From positions 74,174,081 to 74,238,080 of the forward strand of contig NC_090729.1 of the NCBI RefSeq assembly GCF_036898095.1: a DNA stretch of 64,000 nt, in the 5' to 3' direction. The notes below the pieces were generated by a model. That model was given only the letters and a program-made list of their open reading frames with translations. It did not search any database and had not been told where the DNA came from. This stretch comes from Palaemon carinicauda. Its lineage: Eukaryota > Arthropoda > Malacostraca > Decapoda > Palaemonidae. The translations under genes were made by a program, and so were the position numbers. Below, piece after piece: positions 24,748 through 34,796 of this stretch (position 1 is its first letter; every line of letters begins with the position of its first letter).

Positions 24748-25320
24748 GAGAGTTATGGGGTCTTTTGACTGGCCAGACAGTAGTACATTGGACCCTTCTC
24801 TCTGGTTACGGTTCAATTTCCTTTTGCCCACACACACACACCGAATAGTATGGCCTATTCTTTACATATTCTCCTCTGCCTCATATACCTGACAACACTG
24901 AGATTACCAAACAATTCTTCTTACTGCACTGTAATTGTTCAGTGGCCACTTTCCTCTTTGTAAGGGTAGAAGAGACTCTTTAGCTATGGTAAGCAGCTCT
25001 TCTAGGAGAAGGACACTCCAAAATCAAACCATTGTTCTCTAATCTTGGTTAGTGCCATAGCCTTTGTACCATGGTCTTCCACTGTCTTGGGTTAGAGTTC
25101 CCTTGCTTGAGGGTGCACTCGGGCACACTATTCTATCTTAATTCTCTTCCTCTTGTTTTGTTAAAGTTTTTATAGTTTATATAGGAGATATTTATTTTAA
25201 TGTTGCTCTTCTTAAAATATTTTATTTTTCTTCGTTTCCTTTCCTCACTGAGCTATTTTTCCTGTTGGAGCCCCTGGGCTTATAGCATCCTGCTTTTCCA
25301 ACTAGGGTTGTAGCTTAGCA

Positions 25321-25361
<41 letters not shown>
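24748..25361 (+). mobile_element. (TAA)n-tailed interspersed repeat, copy 2
   Basis: From GAGAGTTATGGGGTCTTTTG to GGGTTGTAGCTTAGCAAA plus about 14 TAA units, similar to copy 1 at 1331-1990 along nearly its whole length. Its tail is immediately followed by an inverted fragment of the same family. Confidence 0.85.
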
Positions 25362-25364
<3 letters not shown>

Positions 25365-25640
25365 CCTTAGTTGAAGAAGCGCTGGGGCTCAAACACATAA
25401 AATAGCCCAGTGAGGGAAGGAAATAAGGATTGATTGATTGATTTGAGGTTTTCTGAAGGAAATAAGGAAATAAGCTATATGTGAGAATAGTAAAATAAAA
25501 ATATCTTAAGATCAGTAACAACGTTCAAATATATGTCATATATAGGCTTATATACAATGAAAGATAATGATGTCAACTTGTTCAACATAAAACCATTCAC
25601 CCCAAGTTTGAACTTCAGTTCAACGGATTTCATCACGTGT
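25362..25640 (-). mobile_element. (TAA)n-tailed repeat, inverted fragment sharing the TAA tract
   Basis: Read on the minus strand, this contains CCTTCCCTCACTGGGCTATT and a GTTTGAGCCCC variant of the family 3' end, and upstream a stretch TTTATGTTGAACAAGTTGAC. That stretch also occurs upstream of the 3' end in the minus-strand copy at 34797-35040. The two copies are tail to tail across one TAA tract. Confidence 0.7.
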
Positions 25641-25874
25641 TCAGGAAGGGCATTCGGTTTCGTGTAAGTATACTTGTCTAGATTGTGGATACGTAGGATT
25701 GGTTTATAACGTGTACACTAAGTAGGCCTATTGTAGATGGTGAACTACAACTACTGTAAATTAGTACTAACAATAATTTTGACTTTTCTAATCAACCATC
25801 AGTAGGCCTACGCTTTGCTGTAGTATGATGCATGGGGATTTTCGTTACTCTGCGAAATTTAAGACAACTACCGC

Positions 25875-26030
25875 TAGAGAGTTGTTGCATCCTCTGACTG
25901 GTCAGACAGCACTACACTGGATCCTTCTCTCTGGTTACTCCTCATTTCCCTTTGCTTACACATACACCGAATAGTTTGACATATTCTTTACATATTCTCC
26001 TCTGTCCTCATAACCTGACAACACAGAGAT
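25875..26030 (+). mobile_element. (TAA)n-tailed repeat, copy 3, left part
   Basis: Begins at the AGAGAGTTGTTGCATCCTCT equivalent of the family 5' region and runs to ACCTGACAACACAGAGAT. The family sequence continues at 27702 with AACCAAACAATTCTTCTT, so this copy was split by the sequence at 26031-27693. Confidence 0.85.
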
Positions 26031-26374
26031 CAGGAACATGCAGAGAACTTTTTTAGAGCAAGTGCTCAAGTGGAAAAAAAGGGCAAAAATATAGAAATGA
26101 ATGAGGCTAAATATATGCCACCTCAATATTCTTTCAAATTTATTTAAACTAGTCATTAATAATTCAAGAAAGAGATAAACATGACTGATATCATAGGTAC
26201 CAGTGGGCTAATGTTTTTATTAACATAAAATCTACAGTACTGACTACTAATAGAACTAGGAAATTTAACAAAAGAAAAAACTATATATATATTACTTTTA
26301 CATAAATGACTGCAAGATAATCAATCAGTATGATCAATACACTTGGCTAATAACCAGACCTTCTCATTTTATAT

Positions 26375-27690
26375 TTATAAGAGAACCTTTCTGTGTGCCA
26401 TTTCTTTGATTATGCTGATAACTTCACCGTTATTGATTGTGATATCATTTACAACTGCTAGCAACAAAAGATCAGATAACATCTCACTGGACAGGCTGCG
26501 TAGCTTTGTCTTCACCAGCTTGAGTTTGGAGAGGGTCTTTTCCACTGCTGCAGTTGTGACGGATAGAGTGGCATATATTGTTATGAGTTCAAGCATAAGT
26601 GGCAATATCTCCTGGACATTGTTTTCTTTCATCGGGTTGAGCATTGTAGCTGCAGTGTTCTGTGGCAGGCAAGGAAATGAGGAACAGAAGATTTTTAATT
26701 CCAACCGTAGCTTGTCTACTCTTCTAACTCATAAAACTGGCATAATTTTTGCAATGACTTGAAGACCTCTTCATTCACAGGTTATTTCCAGTTATCTTGG
26801 ACAGTCATACAATGAAAGGCATTTAGGATACCCCATGTTGTGTTGTTTCCACCTTTAAATCTTCTTTGTAGCTCTTGTGATATTGTTTCTAAAAACACAT
26901 AAAATACTCTCACACAGTAGTACTCATCCATGGATTGATATTGCTGGTCCTCAGAAGCAGATGTAGCACTATACTTGTATCTTTCAGGAATTTTTTTTTC
27001 TTCTGCCTTGTCCAAGAATCCCAGAGGGGAGGTCGATGGCCATGGATTCAGATCTCTCTTTAACATTTGTAAAAATCTCCTGAAACTTCTCATCATTTCC
27101 TAATTCTCTCAAACTTTGTAGCACTCCATCCACAATTCTGTAGGAGGCAGCCAAATCAAAGTCTTTCTGTTGTAGGGCATTAGAGGCATAGGCAGTTTCT
27201 TGAAAAACTTAGGTGACAATCTCAAGACAAACAAGAAATTCAAAGTTAATACTTTGCAACAATAATCTCAAGACAAACAAAAAATTCAAAGTTAATACTT
27301 TGCAACAATATTGAGGCATCCCCTGCTGATGCATCAGGAGGATGTTTTTGCACTATCTCTTCTAAAAATTGCTTCAGATCTGTGATGACCCTCCTCGTGT
27401 TTCTAAGAGCTGACTCTCTGCAAGCCCATCTTGTGTCTGATAGCTTCTTAAGTTCTAGTGGGCGGTCTTCTGGATACATTTCTTTCTGGATCTCCATGAA
27501 AGCAGCATGCCATTTTGAAGAGTTAGCAATAAAAGCATACAGAATTGAAAATAGTTACAAACCGAGTACTTGATTTTGCACTTTCGACTAATACTAGATT
27601 TAGGCTGTGCATGGCAGTGTACATAGAGTGTCTTTGGGTTCTGTCTTTGGAGTCTGGACTGTAATCCATTGTATATTCCACTCATATTTG
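26375..27690 (-). pseudogene. hAT transposase relic (ZMYM1/DUF4371-like), carboxy-terminal half
   Basis: On the minus strand, consecutive frames read GIYNGLQSRLQRQNPKTLY near 27650, LKKLSDTRWACRESALR near 27440, ERYKYSATSASEDQQYQSMD near 26960 and TIYATLSVTTAAVEKTLSKL near 26590. The last of these is the dimerisation region of hAT transposases of the zinc-finger MYM-type 1-like group, continuing KLRSLSSEMLSDLLLLAV. The amino-terminal zinc finger and the first catalytic part are absent, and the pieces are in different frames. A 46-bp tandem duplication at 27217-27309 adds further damage. Confidence 0.75.
27217..27309. repeat. 46-bp direct duplication inside the hAT relic
   Basis: AATCTCAAGACAAACAAGAA and the following AATTCAAAGTTAATACTTT are repeated almost exactly in tandem, with one G/A difference. 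Confidence 0.9.
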
Positions 27691-27701
27691 CTGTCAGAGA
27701 T

Positions 27702-28221
27702 AACCAAACAATTCTTCTTAGCTACTGCAATGTAGTTGTTCAGTGGCTACTTTAATCTTGGTAAGAGAAGACTCTTGAGCTATGGCAAGCAGCTTTCTCA
27801 AGGACACTCCAAAATCAAACCACTGTTCTCTAGTCTTGGGTAGCGCCATAGCCTCTGTACCATGGTCTTCTACTGTCTTAGGATAGAGTTCTCTTCCTTG
27901 AGGGTATACTCGGGCACACTACTCTATCTTATTTCTCTTCCTCTTATATTTTAGTTATATAATGTCCTTAGATGTCATGATGCCAGATACAGTAACTCAT
28001 AATCAATCATAGTTTATAATATGGAAGATTTATTCTAATATTGTTACTATTCTTAAAATATTTTATTTTATTGTTAATTACTTCTCTTGTGGTTTATCTA
28101 TTTCCTTATTTCCTTTCCTCACTGGGCTATATTTTCCTGTTGGATCCCTTGTGCTTATAGCATCCTGCTTTTACAATTAGGGTTGTAGCCTAGCAAGTAA
28201 TAATAATAATGATAATAATAA
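27702..28221 (+). mobile_element. (TAA)n-tailed repeat, copy 3, right part
   Basis: Resumes at AACCAAACAATTCTTCTT and runs to GGGTTGTAGCCTAGCAAG plus a short TAA/TGA tail. It has a small internal insertion near 27950-28015 relative to copies 1 and 2. Confidence 0.85.
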
Positions 28222-28384
28222 TGGCTCCATGAAGTTCAAATACATAACAATTACGATGAGATAACTGAATTATTAATAGACACTTTGTAATGGATAACTG
28301 AACAAGGTGGCCATGACTGATTTCTCTAAGCTTGGTGCGGATGAGAAGCGTTTATAAGCAGTAATACTCGCTGGAGTATCCTCA

Positions 28385-28387
28385 CAC

Positions 28388-28457
<70 letters not shown>
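28385..28457. repeat. (CA)n plus (TA)n microsatellite
   Basis: ACACACA units from 28385 change to TA units at about 28424. Confidence 0.93.
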
Positions 28458-28460
<3 letters not shown>

Positions 28461-28494
28461 AAGCCTACACATTCTATCTACCTTTCTATTGGAT

Positions 28495-28935
28495 GCTTTC
28501 AGAAATATTTACAATTGAATGTAGGAATCTATTTGCAGTCTTAAAGACTTTAAGACACGAAAAGCAGATAATTAATGAAGAAGTGTGTGATATTGAGAAC
28601 ATATATCAGTTAGTTGGTTGTGAAGTCTTGGGGCACGCAGTTACAAGGAGAAAGCCATGGATATCAAAGGATACTTGGGATACTATAAAAAGGAGTCAAA
28701 AACCAAAATTGACTGTTGAAAGTATTCCAGTATAGAAACTGAGGTCAAAAGAAAAGCTAGGAATGACTTGAGAGAATATTTAGACAGTATAGCAGACGAG
28801 GCTGACAAAGCTATGAATTCAGGAAGTGGCTATGGTGTAAGAATTGCTCATAGAATTATTAATGAAATCTCTAAGGGGGTAAAGAAGAAGCATATACCCA
28901 TCAAGAGAGATGGATATATTATATTATAACAACAG
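28495..28935 (+). mobile_element. RTE-like LINE fragment (linker region)
   Basis: Homologous to 16540-17010. The frame at 28493-28735 reads ECRNLFAVLKTLRHEKQII and GHAVTRRKPWISKDTWD, the linker between endonuclease and reverse transcriptase. It is 5'-truncated. The reverse transcriptase core is missing: after a SINE at 28936-29115 the element resumes only at its extreme 3' end. Confidence 0.75.
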
Positions 28936-29115
28936 TCAATACTACCTCAGTTTCTTAGGACCGGGTTCGATTCCCCGCCTGACCAGAAGCTGTTATCTTA
29001 GAGTTGATACCCTCTTGGGTCTCTGAACCCGAGGTAGAGAAAATCCAAAAACTGGGATTATAATATATGACTTATACGAATATGAGAAACATGTGTAAAT
29101 GTGGAACATTATTGA
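28936..29115 (+). mobile_element. Second type of SINE-like repeat with a polymerase III B box
   Basis: Contains CCGGGTTCGATTCCCCGCC at about 28965, a near-perfect B box. A body follows with GTTGATACCCTCTTGGG, CTCTGAACCCGAGGTAGAG and AAAAACTGGGATTATAA. It lies at the breakpoint between two separated parts of the RTE copy. Its body is unlike the other SINE family in the window. Confidence 0.55.
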
Positions 29116-29427
29116 GAGTTAAATGGCAGGACAGGATTAGAAAAGAAACTATAAGAGAAATTACTCAAGTGCCATAAGGGGATGAGATCATGGTGGGGGG
29201 TAAATGGTGATGGTTTGGCATGCTCTTCGTAATCCCCAAAAGAAATAAGTTCACCAAACTTTCAACGGGGCTCCACAAGGCATTATAAGAGTTGGAAGAC
29301 CCAGGCTGAAGACTATGAAGCGTGAAGATGATGAATGGTAAAGCATTGATTTAAAAGCTCAAGATAGAAACGACCGGCAAGATCGTATAACTGGGGCCCT
29401 TTGCGTCAAAAGGCGTAGGAGGATATG
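29116..29427 (+). mobile_element. RTE-like LINE fragment (3' end)
   Basis: Homologous to 18163-18420. It starts at TTAAATGGCAGGACAGGATT and ends at GCCCTTTGCGTCAAAAGG, as in the first 100 bases of the window. About 1.1 kb of the body present in the 16060-18430 copy is missing between this part and the part ending at 28935. The tail leads into GATAT repeats. Confidence 0.75.
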
Positions 29428-29466
29428 ATATGATATATATGATATGATATGATATGATATGATATA

Positions 29467-29562
<96 letters not shown>

Positions 29563-29573
29563 AGATAGATATA
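29428..29573. repeat. (GATAT)n then (TA)n array
   Basis: ATGATATGATAT units at the LINE 3' end change to pure TA and then AGATAT units. The Ginger-like element is inserted at the end of this array. Confidence 0.95.
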
Positions 29574-29712
29574 TGTTACAGTCAACATGCATAATCAGTC
29601 ATTACGCATAATGACTAAAACTTTTAGTCATTTCACGTAATGGCTGTGACCATTAGCCGTTATGCATAATGGCTAAAATTTTTAGTCATTTCACGTAATG
29701 GCTGAAATTAAA
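29574..29712 (+). repeat. Left terminal inverted repeat of the Ginger-like element
   Basis: Contains two copies of TTTTAGTCATTTCACGTAATG (about 29618 and 29679, shown here to 20-21 bases) and near-palindromes of the type GTCATTACGCATAATGAC. The right end has the same arrangement and one additional CATTACGTGAAATG unit near 32117. Repeated sub-motifs of this kind are often transposase binding sites. Confidence 0.85.
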
Positions 29713-29989
29713 GGCTCTGTATTACACTAGTTGCCTGACAAGGTTTCAGTCAACACGCATAATGCTTCAAATTGTTTATATTCTCAAATCGCTAGTTATA
29801 CACCACATTAGGCCGGAACTAAACAATCAAAGTACTTCTTGTCCGTTAACTATCTTCAATACTCCCTCCAATGCTTGGTCTCAATCCTCAGCCACTTAAG
29901 GCTTCACTCCAGACTTTTCTTCTTTTTCTACCTTAAGATAAATTCAAAACAGAACTCTGAAAAAGCATGAAGTGATAAAAAATCTCCAT

Positions 29990-31906
29990 ACCGAAAGAGC
30001 AATACTTTCAAATTATTGAAAATGTGAAAGCAGCTGCTGCACAAACGGCTGCAAAAACTCGTCAGGAGTACTACCTTCTTCAAAAGTAATTTAATTTTCT
30101 TTCTTCTTTGATGTAAGAAAAAAAAACAAGAAAAAAATACAATTTTACCTTAATTGCTATCACTATTTTATTGTAATTGTTTTCTATTATTTCTTTGTTC
30201 AGGTATGTTGAGAAATTGATAAAAAGAAGAAGCAACCCTGAGCAACAACCAATGTACTATGTCAGCATTGAAGATATGTATGATGTTATCAAACGCACAC
30301 ATATTGCAACAGGCCACGGTGGTCGTGACCGAATGGTGAAAGAGATTGGTAAGAAATATGTCAATGTTACAAGCGACGCCACAGAGCTGTTTAAATCCTA
30401 CTGTTATGAATGTCAAAAGAAACATAAACGTCCACGAACGAAAGGAGTCGTAGTTCGTCCTATTCTTACAAACGAATTTGCATCTCGGGCTCAAGTTGAT
30501 CTTATCGATATGCAATCAATGTCCCAGCATGCATTCAAGTGGATATTGGTGTACCAGGATCACCTCACCAAGTTTGTTATTCTCAGAGCTTTGACTTCCA
30601 AGCATGCTGCAAAGTTGCTCATAATTTGTTGGATATTTTTCTTTTGATAGGTGCACCCTCCATCCTACAAAGTGACAATGGTACTGAATTTACGGCTGAA
30701 GTAATTACGGAATTGAAACTTTTCTGGCCGAGACTTGTCATGGTACACGGTAAACCTCGTCACCCACAGAGTCAAGGCTCTGTGGAGCGTGCTAACGGAG
30801 ACATTAAGGATATGTTGGTGGCTTGAATGGGCGATAACGACACCAATGACTGGTCCATTGGCATCAAGTTTGTGCAATTTCAAAAGAACTCGAGCTTTCA
30901 TTCTGGAATAGTTAGGGCACCATACACAGCAATGTTTGGTTGTGATGCCAAAGTGGATTTAGCTACGTCTTCATTACCACAAGAAATCATCCAGCGCATG
31001 CAAACTGAAGATGACTTACTCGCTGCCATCAATGCTGAGCAGCCCATTGATTTACAAGATGATTCTGCTGCTGTGACAAATGACGAAGTCTTGCCTGCAG
31101 CAGCTGATGAACAAATACTACCTAGCGGTGTACCAATCCCAATTGAAGATGACCCTGTTCTTACTGAAGATGAACATCCTGGTGCTGTGACAAATGACGA
31201 AGTCTTGCCTGCTGTGACAAATGACGAAGTTTTCCCTGCTGTGACAATTGACGAAGTCTTGCCTTCTTCCAGTGCATCAGCGCCTGATGTGCCAATCATT
31301 TCTGTTGTTACGCCAGCAGTAGCTGATAAACAAATACTACCTAGCAGAGTACCAATCCCAATTGAAGATGACCCTGCTCTTACCGAAGATGAACATCCTG
31401 CAAACCTCATCGCTTCACGCATTGACATGATATGAACTGAAAGATCAGCTTCAAGATCCGCTCAGCTACAACAGGCTGAGCGAATGGTGAAACGAAGTCG
31501 TCTCGAACTAGCCGCCGCAATGCCAGGAGATAATGTCACCATTCCAGTACCTCTTGTTGATCAAGGGCGTGGGGATCCTCGTAATATTCTAGGTGTTATT
31601 GTAGATAGAGATCAAAATGACATGTACAAAATTAGTGTAAAATCTGGAATGTTGAAAGCAAGGTTTTCACGCAATCAGTTTGATCTCTGTCCTCAAAAGC
31701 TGTTAAAAGAAAGTGATGTAAATTGTACACAGGACGTATCTTTATGCCAGGCTGTAACAAAAGAATCGAAATCTGGTGGCCAAGGTTTTGTTCGTTGCAA
31801 TTGTGCCGGGAACAGACGTTGTGAAAGTAATCGTTATAAGTGCTACAAAAGCAAGATAAAATGCTCAAGCCGTTGTCATAGCTGTTTGGCCTGCAAAAAC
31901 AAGTAA
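29990..31906 (+). pseudogene. Ginger-like integrase/transposase (KRBA2-like), two exons, inactivated
   Basis: Exon 1 (about 29990-30085) reads ENVKAAAAQTAAKTRQEYY and then LLQ. A GT at 30086 and an AG at 30201-30202, preceded by a pyrimidine-rich tract, define a 117-bp intron. Joining restores the frame into KLIKRRSNPEQQPMYYV. An HHCC zinc site follows (THIATGHGG near 30297; CYECQ near 30402). The integrase core has D in QVDLIDMQ (near 30495), D in LQSDNGTEF (near 30668) and E in GSVERANGD (near 30777), with 36 residues between the last two. Acidic VTNDEVLPA-type repeats follow at 31072-31270. A cysteine-rich end lies near 31795-31900 (RCNC, RCESNRYKC, CSSRCHSCLAC). Damage: a one-base frameshift near 30610, TGA at 30824-30826 and TGA at 31433-31435. 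Proteins with this layout are annotated in arthropods as KRAB-A domain-containing protein 2-like; I have not compared them by alignment. Confidence 0.82.
30086..30202 (+). other. Intron in the Ginger-like transposase
   Basis: Donor AAAA|GTAATTT and acceptor TTTCTTTGTTCAG|GTATG, 117 bp, AT-rich with an in-frame stop directly after the donor. Removal joins two coding segments in frame. Confidence 0.7.
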
Positions 31907-32275
31907 ACGATATAGAAATGAAAATGCTTCGACTTCTAAAAGTTGATTTTAATAAGAAAGTGTTGTATAAAAGTAATTCGAAAGTGAGATTTTTTTCTGA
32001 ATTTGTTTGTTTGTTGTTGAATTTGAATATTGTTTGTCAAGTGTACAACGATTGATTTTAAAAAATGAACAAAAAAAAAAACATTGCTATTTCTTAATTC
32101 TTAAAATTCAGTTTAGTCATTACGTGAAATGCCTGACCCTAAATTTCAGCCATTACGTGAAATGACTAAAAATTTTAGTCGTTACGCATAACGGCTAACG
32201 GTCACAGCCATTACGTGAAATGACAAAGTTTTGGTCATTACGCGTAATGACTGATTACGCATGTTGACTGTAACA

Positions 32276-32438
32276 TATATACATATATAATCTTGATGTA
32301 GTTAAATGTTTACTATCTTTATAGCACGTAAACAGGAAGGCATAGAGTACCCAGAGAATATATAAACTCTCGTAATGGCATAATCTAAGCTAAGTAATAA
32401 TATCCACACTACAAAGTATTCTCATTTTAAAACACACT

Positions 32439-32496
<58 letters not shown>

Positions 32497-33194
32497 CAAA
32501 GTCCTTTGTCTTAACATAAACTGGCAGGTGGGGTGGCGCTTGGCACATGACACAGTGGCGCCCCATATCATATATGGCAATGTACGAAGTCGTCAGTCGG
32601 ATCACGCATCCACTCTGAAGGTGGCCAGGGTGATGTTAATTATCAGTCATGTTCCAATGAGAAGGTAAGCTCATAATGTGTTAATCACAATACTGTCCAC
32701 AGACTCCACATATCTTCTAAAGATGCCTCTCTAATTGAGCACGAATGAAGATGTTATTTTGTGAATGTTTTTGTTCGTATTCCTTCATAGATACCGTTAT
32801 TAACAGTGTTCCTAGAGGTGCTTACATAATAGCGATCTTGTACTATACTGTATCTAACAGAGCTAGGAAAGTAGGGATAACATGACACAATATAATTAAA
32901 AATAAAGCTTCCATTAACAACATTACCAATAACTAGAAAATTATATTTTAAACAACAGCAAGGGAAATGCAATCTGTTTGAGAATAGTAAAGAATAATAT
33001 ACCGACACAAAATATATCTAGACTATTTTTTATGAATTGCAGATTCCAACCGCCTTCTCTCTGCCTTACTACTGCTTATATTTAAAATCTATTCTGTTCA
33101 CAGCTAATTACTTTACCAAATCAGTAACATAAATTTATTAAGCTAAAATGGTATGCGTGAGTTACTTCGTTTTAAAGTCATATAAAAATGATAA
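32276..33194. other. Spacer with a (CT)n microsatellite
   Basis: A (CT)n run occupies 32441-32491. The 84-codon minus frame at 32754-33008 has no recognisable domain. Nothing else is supported. Confidence 0.6.
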
Positions 33195-34025
33195 TTGCAA
33201 AAACACCTAGTATAGTTCGAGATCTAGGTGTATTTCTTGACTGTAACTTGTCTCTAAATGCCTCAATAAATGATGAAATAAAAACTGCTGGTTATCATCT
33301 ATGAAATATTGCGTTTATAAAAATGTACCTGGACGAAAATTCTGTAAAGAAACTTGTGATACACTGTGTTATTACCAGGATTGATTAATGCAACTCTATC
33401 TACTACAATTTACCAAAAGTGCAACTTAAGAAATTACAAAACATAATAAACAGAGGAGCAAGATTGATAAAAGGTATCCCACCTAGAGAAAGGATCACCC
33501 CTATACTAATCGATTTAGGCTGGCTGCCGATTAAAAAAATAATTGAATTTAAAATATGTACAATAACCAACCAAGTTATCAGAACCGGGCGTCTAAAATA
33601 CTTAAGAGAATTGCTACATGTTGCGCAGCTAACAATTCGTGTCGACACGAGAATAGTCACAGATGGCTTCAAACTGTTGGAAGTTTGGAACCTAGATTTG
33701 TGTCCAATTTGGAGTACAGAGCCTTTAAATATGCGGCCCCGAGACTATTATATAATAAGCTCCCACTAAACATTCGAATGATTGAAGACATTAAGGTTTT
33801 CAAGAGGAAACTGAAGACTTTCTTATTTCATGAGTTTTGACAGTGGCGATTTAACAGTAAATGAACAATACGCGATATGAAACATTAAATACTGTGAACG
33901 AACAAGGTAAAACGACAGTGAAGGTCCTGTAGAGAGTGGGGTTTCCCTGCTGTATGGGATCGGAAAAGCAGCCATCAAAGTAAAGTAAGTAAAGTCAAAT
34001 AAACTGTAGTGTATAAATAAATAAA
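33195..34025 (+). mobile_element. 5'-truncated CR1/Jockey-group LINE
   Basis: Carries only the carboxy-terminal part of a reverse transcriptase ORF, a 3' untranslated region of about 170 bp, and an AAATAAATAAAT tail at about 34014-34028. 5' truncation is the usual outcome of target-primed reverse transcription. Confidence 0.75.
33205..33840 (+). pseudogene. Carboxy-terminal reverse transcriptase fragment
   Basis: Frame pieces read RDLGVFLDCNLSLNASIND near 33215 and KKLQNIINRGARLIKGIPPR near 33428. These are followed by LGWLPIKKIIEFKICTIT near 33517, VDTRIVTDGFKL near 33640 and, after a frame change, RAFKYAAPRLLYNKLPLNIR near 33720, ending FKRKLKTFLFHEF. This is the thumb and tail of a CR1/Jockey-type reverse transcriptase. 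There is a stop at about 33389 and a frameshift near 33600-33700. Confidence 0.75.
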
Positions 34026-34064
34026 TAAATTTGGGTAAATTAACAAAAGAATCATACACCAAAT

Positions 34065-34067
<3 letters not shown>

Positions 34068-34143
<76 letters not shown>
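34068..34143. repeat. (GA)n microsatellite
   Basis: 38 GA units, uninterrupted. The following 34144-34796 has no recognisable feature. Confidence 0.97.
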
Positions 34144-34147
<4 letters not shown>

Positions 34148-34796
34148 TGTTTACTTACTGCAAAATATTCTAAGTTAAATATATACATTTTGCACTTGAA
34201 GTTTGTTATTCTCGAAAATTCGTCATTATTTTTAACTAAAATTCAACTTAGAAAAGTGATTTTAGGATGCACTGAAGAACGTTTAATTGTGTCAAAATTA
34301 CCGAGAGTTTGTCCTGATTGTCTACACTGTAGTATTTGAAAACAACCAGTGAACATTTCTTAAAATTTCTGGTAATAGTTTGGAGGAAAAATCAGGTTTT
34401 GTTCGAGACCTAAGATGTGATTTCCGTTATCTGACAATAGGAATAAGTGATCGGTTGGTATAATGACTGCCAAATATGATATAGCGACTAAAAATTTCTA
34501 TCATACTCAACACTGTGAAAAACGGTCGATAGGAGAGGGCACCTGGTTTTAAAGGAAATCACCCAGTGGTGCCACATCTCCACAGTCACTGGCTTGTCTA
34601 TTGCTTGCCCTCTTTCTCCAACACCACTTCAACTTCTCACCACATGTCGCTATCTTTCCTTTCTTTATTTTTTTCTATTAAAATTTTTGTATTTTCAACA
34701 TTGTATCTGAAATTACTTTAACTTTTGTTCCACACCACCAATGAGGTAAAATTCAAGATGTGTTTTCTGTACTAACGTTTCCCCTCATTCTATTAT

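Larger units (their letters stand above)
26031..27693 (-). mobile_element. Truncated hAT-type sequence inserted in the (TAA)n-tailed repeat
   Basis: The insert separates two halves of a known repeat. It is flanked by ACAGAGAT (26023-26030) and TCAGAGAT (27694-27701), an 8-base near-duplication with one mismatch; uninterrupted copies of the repeat read ACTGAGAT here. The insert begins CAGGAACATG and ends ATTTGCTG, giving CAG...CTG ends. Its right end falls in the middle of the transposase coding sequence, so the element lacks its 5' half. Confidence 0.75.
29574..32275 (+). mobile_element. Ginger-like DNA transposon, complete with terminal inverted repeats
   Basis: The element begins TGTTACAGTCAACATGC and ends with the exact reverse complement of those 17 bases. 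The inverted repeats extend about 138 bp (29574-29712 and about 32138-32275), with scattered CA/TG differences. TATA flanks both ends (29570-29573 and 32276-32279), compatible with a 4-bp target duplication, though the left flank is (TA)n sequence. The interior encodes an integrase-type transposase. Known Ginger elements have TGT...ACA ends, short target duplications and an integrase-like enzyme; the match to that group is my inference. Confidence 0.85.

Noticed and set aside
26343..26762. 139-codon plus-strand frame
   Set aside because: It is antisense to the hAT dimerisation region at 26375-26704 and has no domain of its own.
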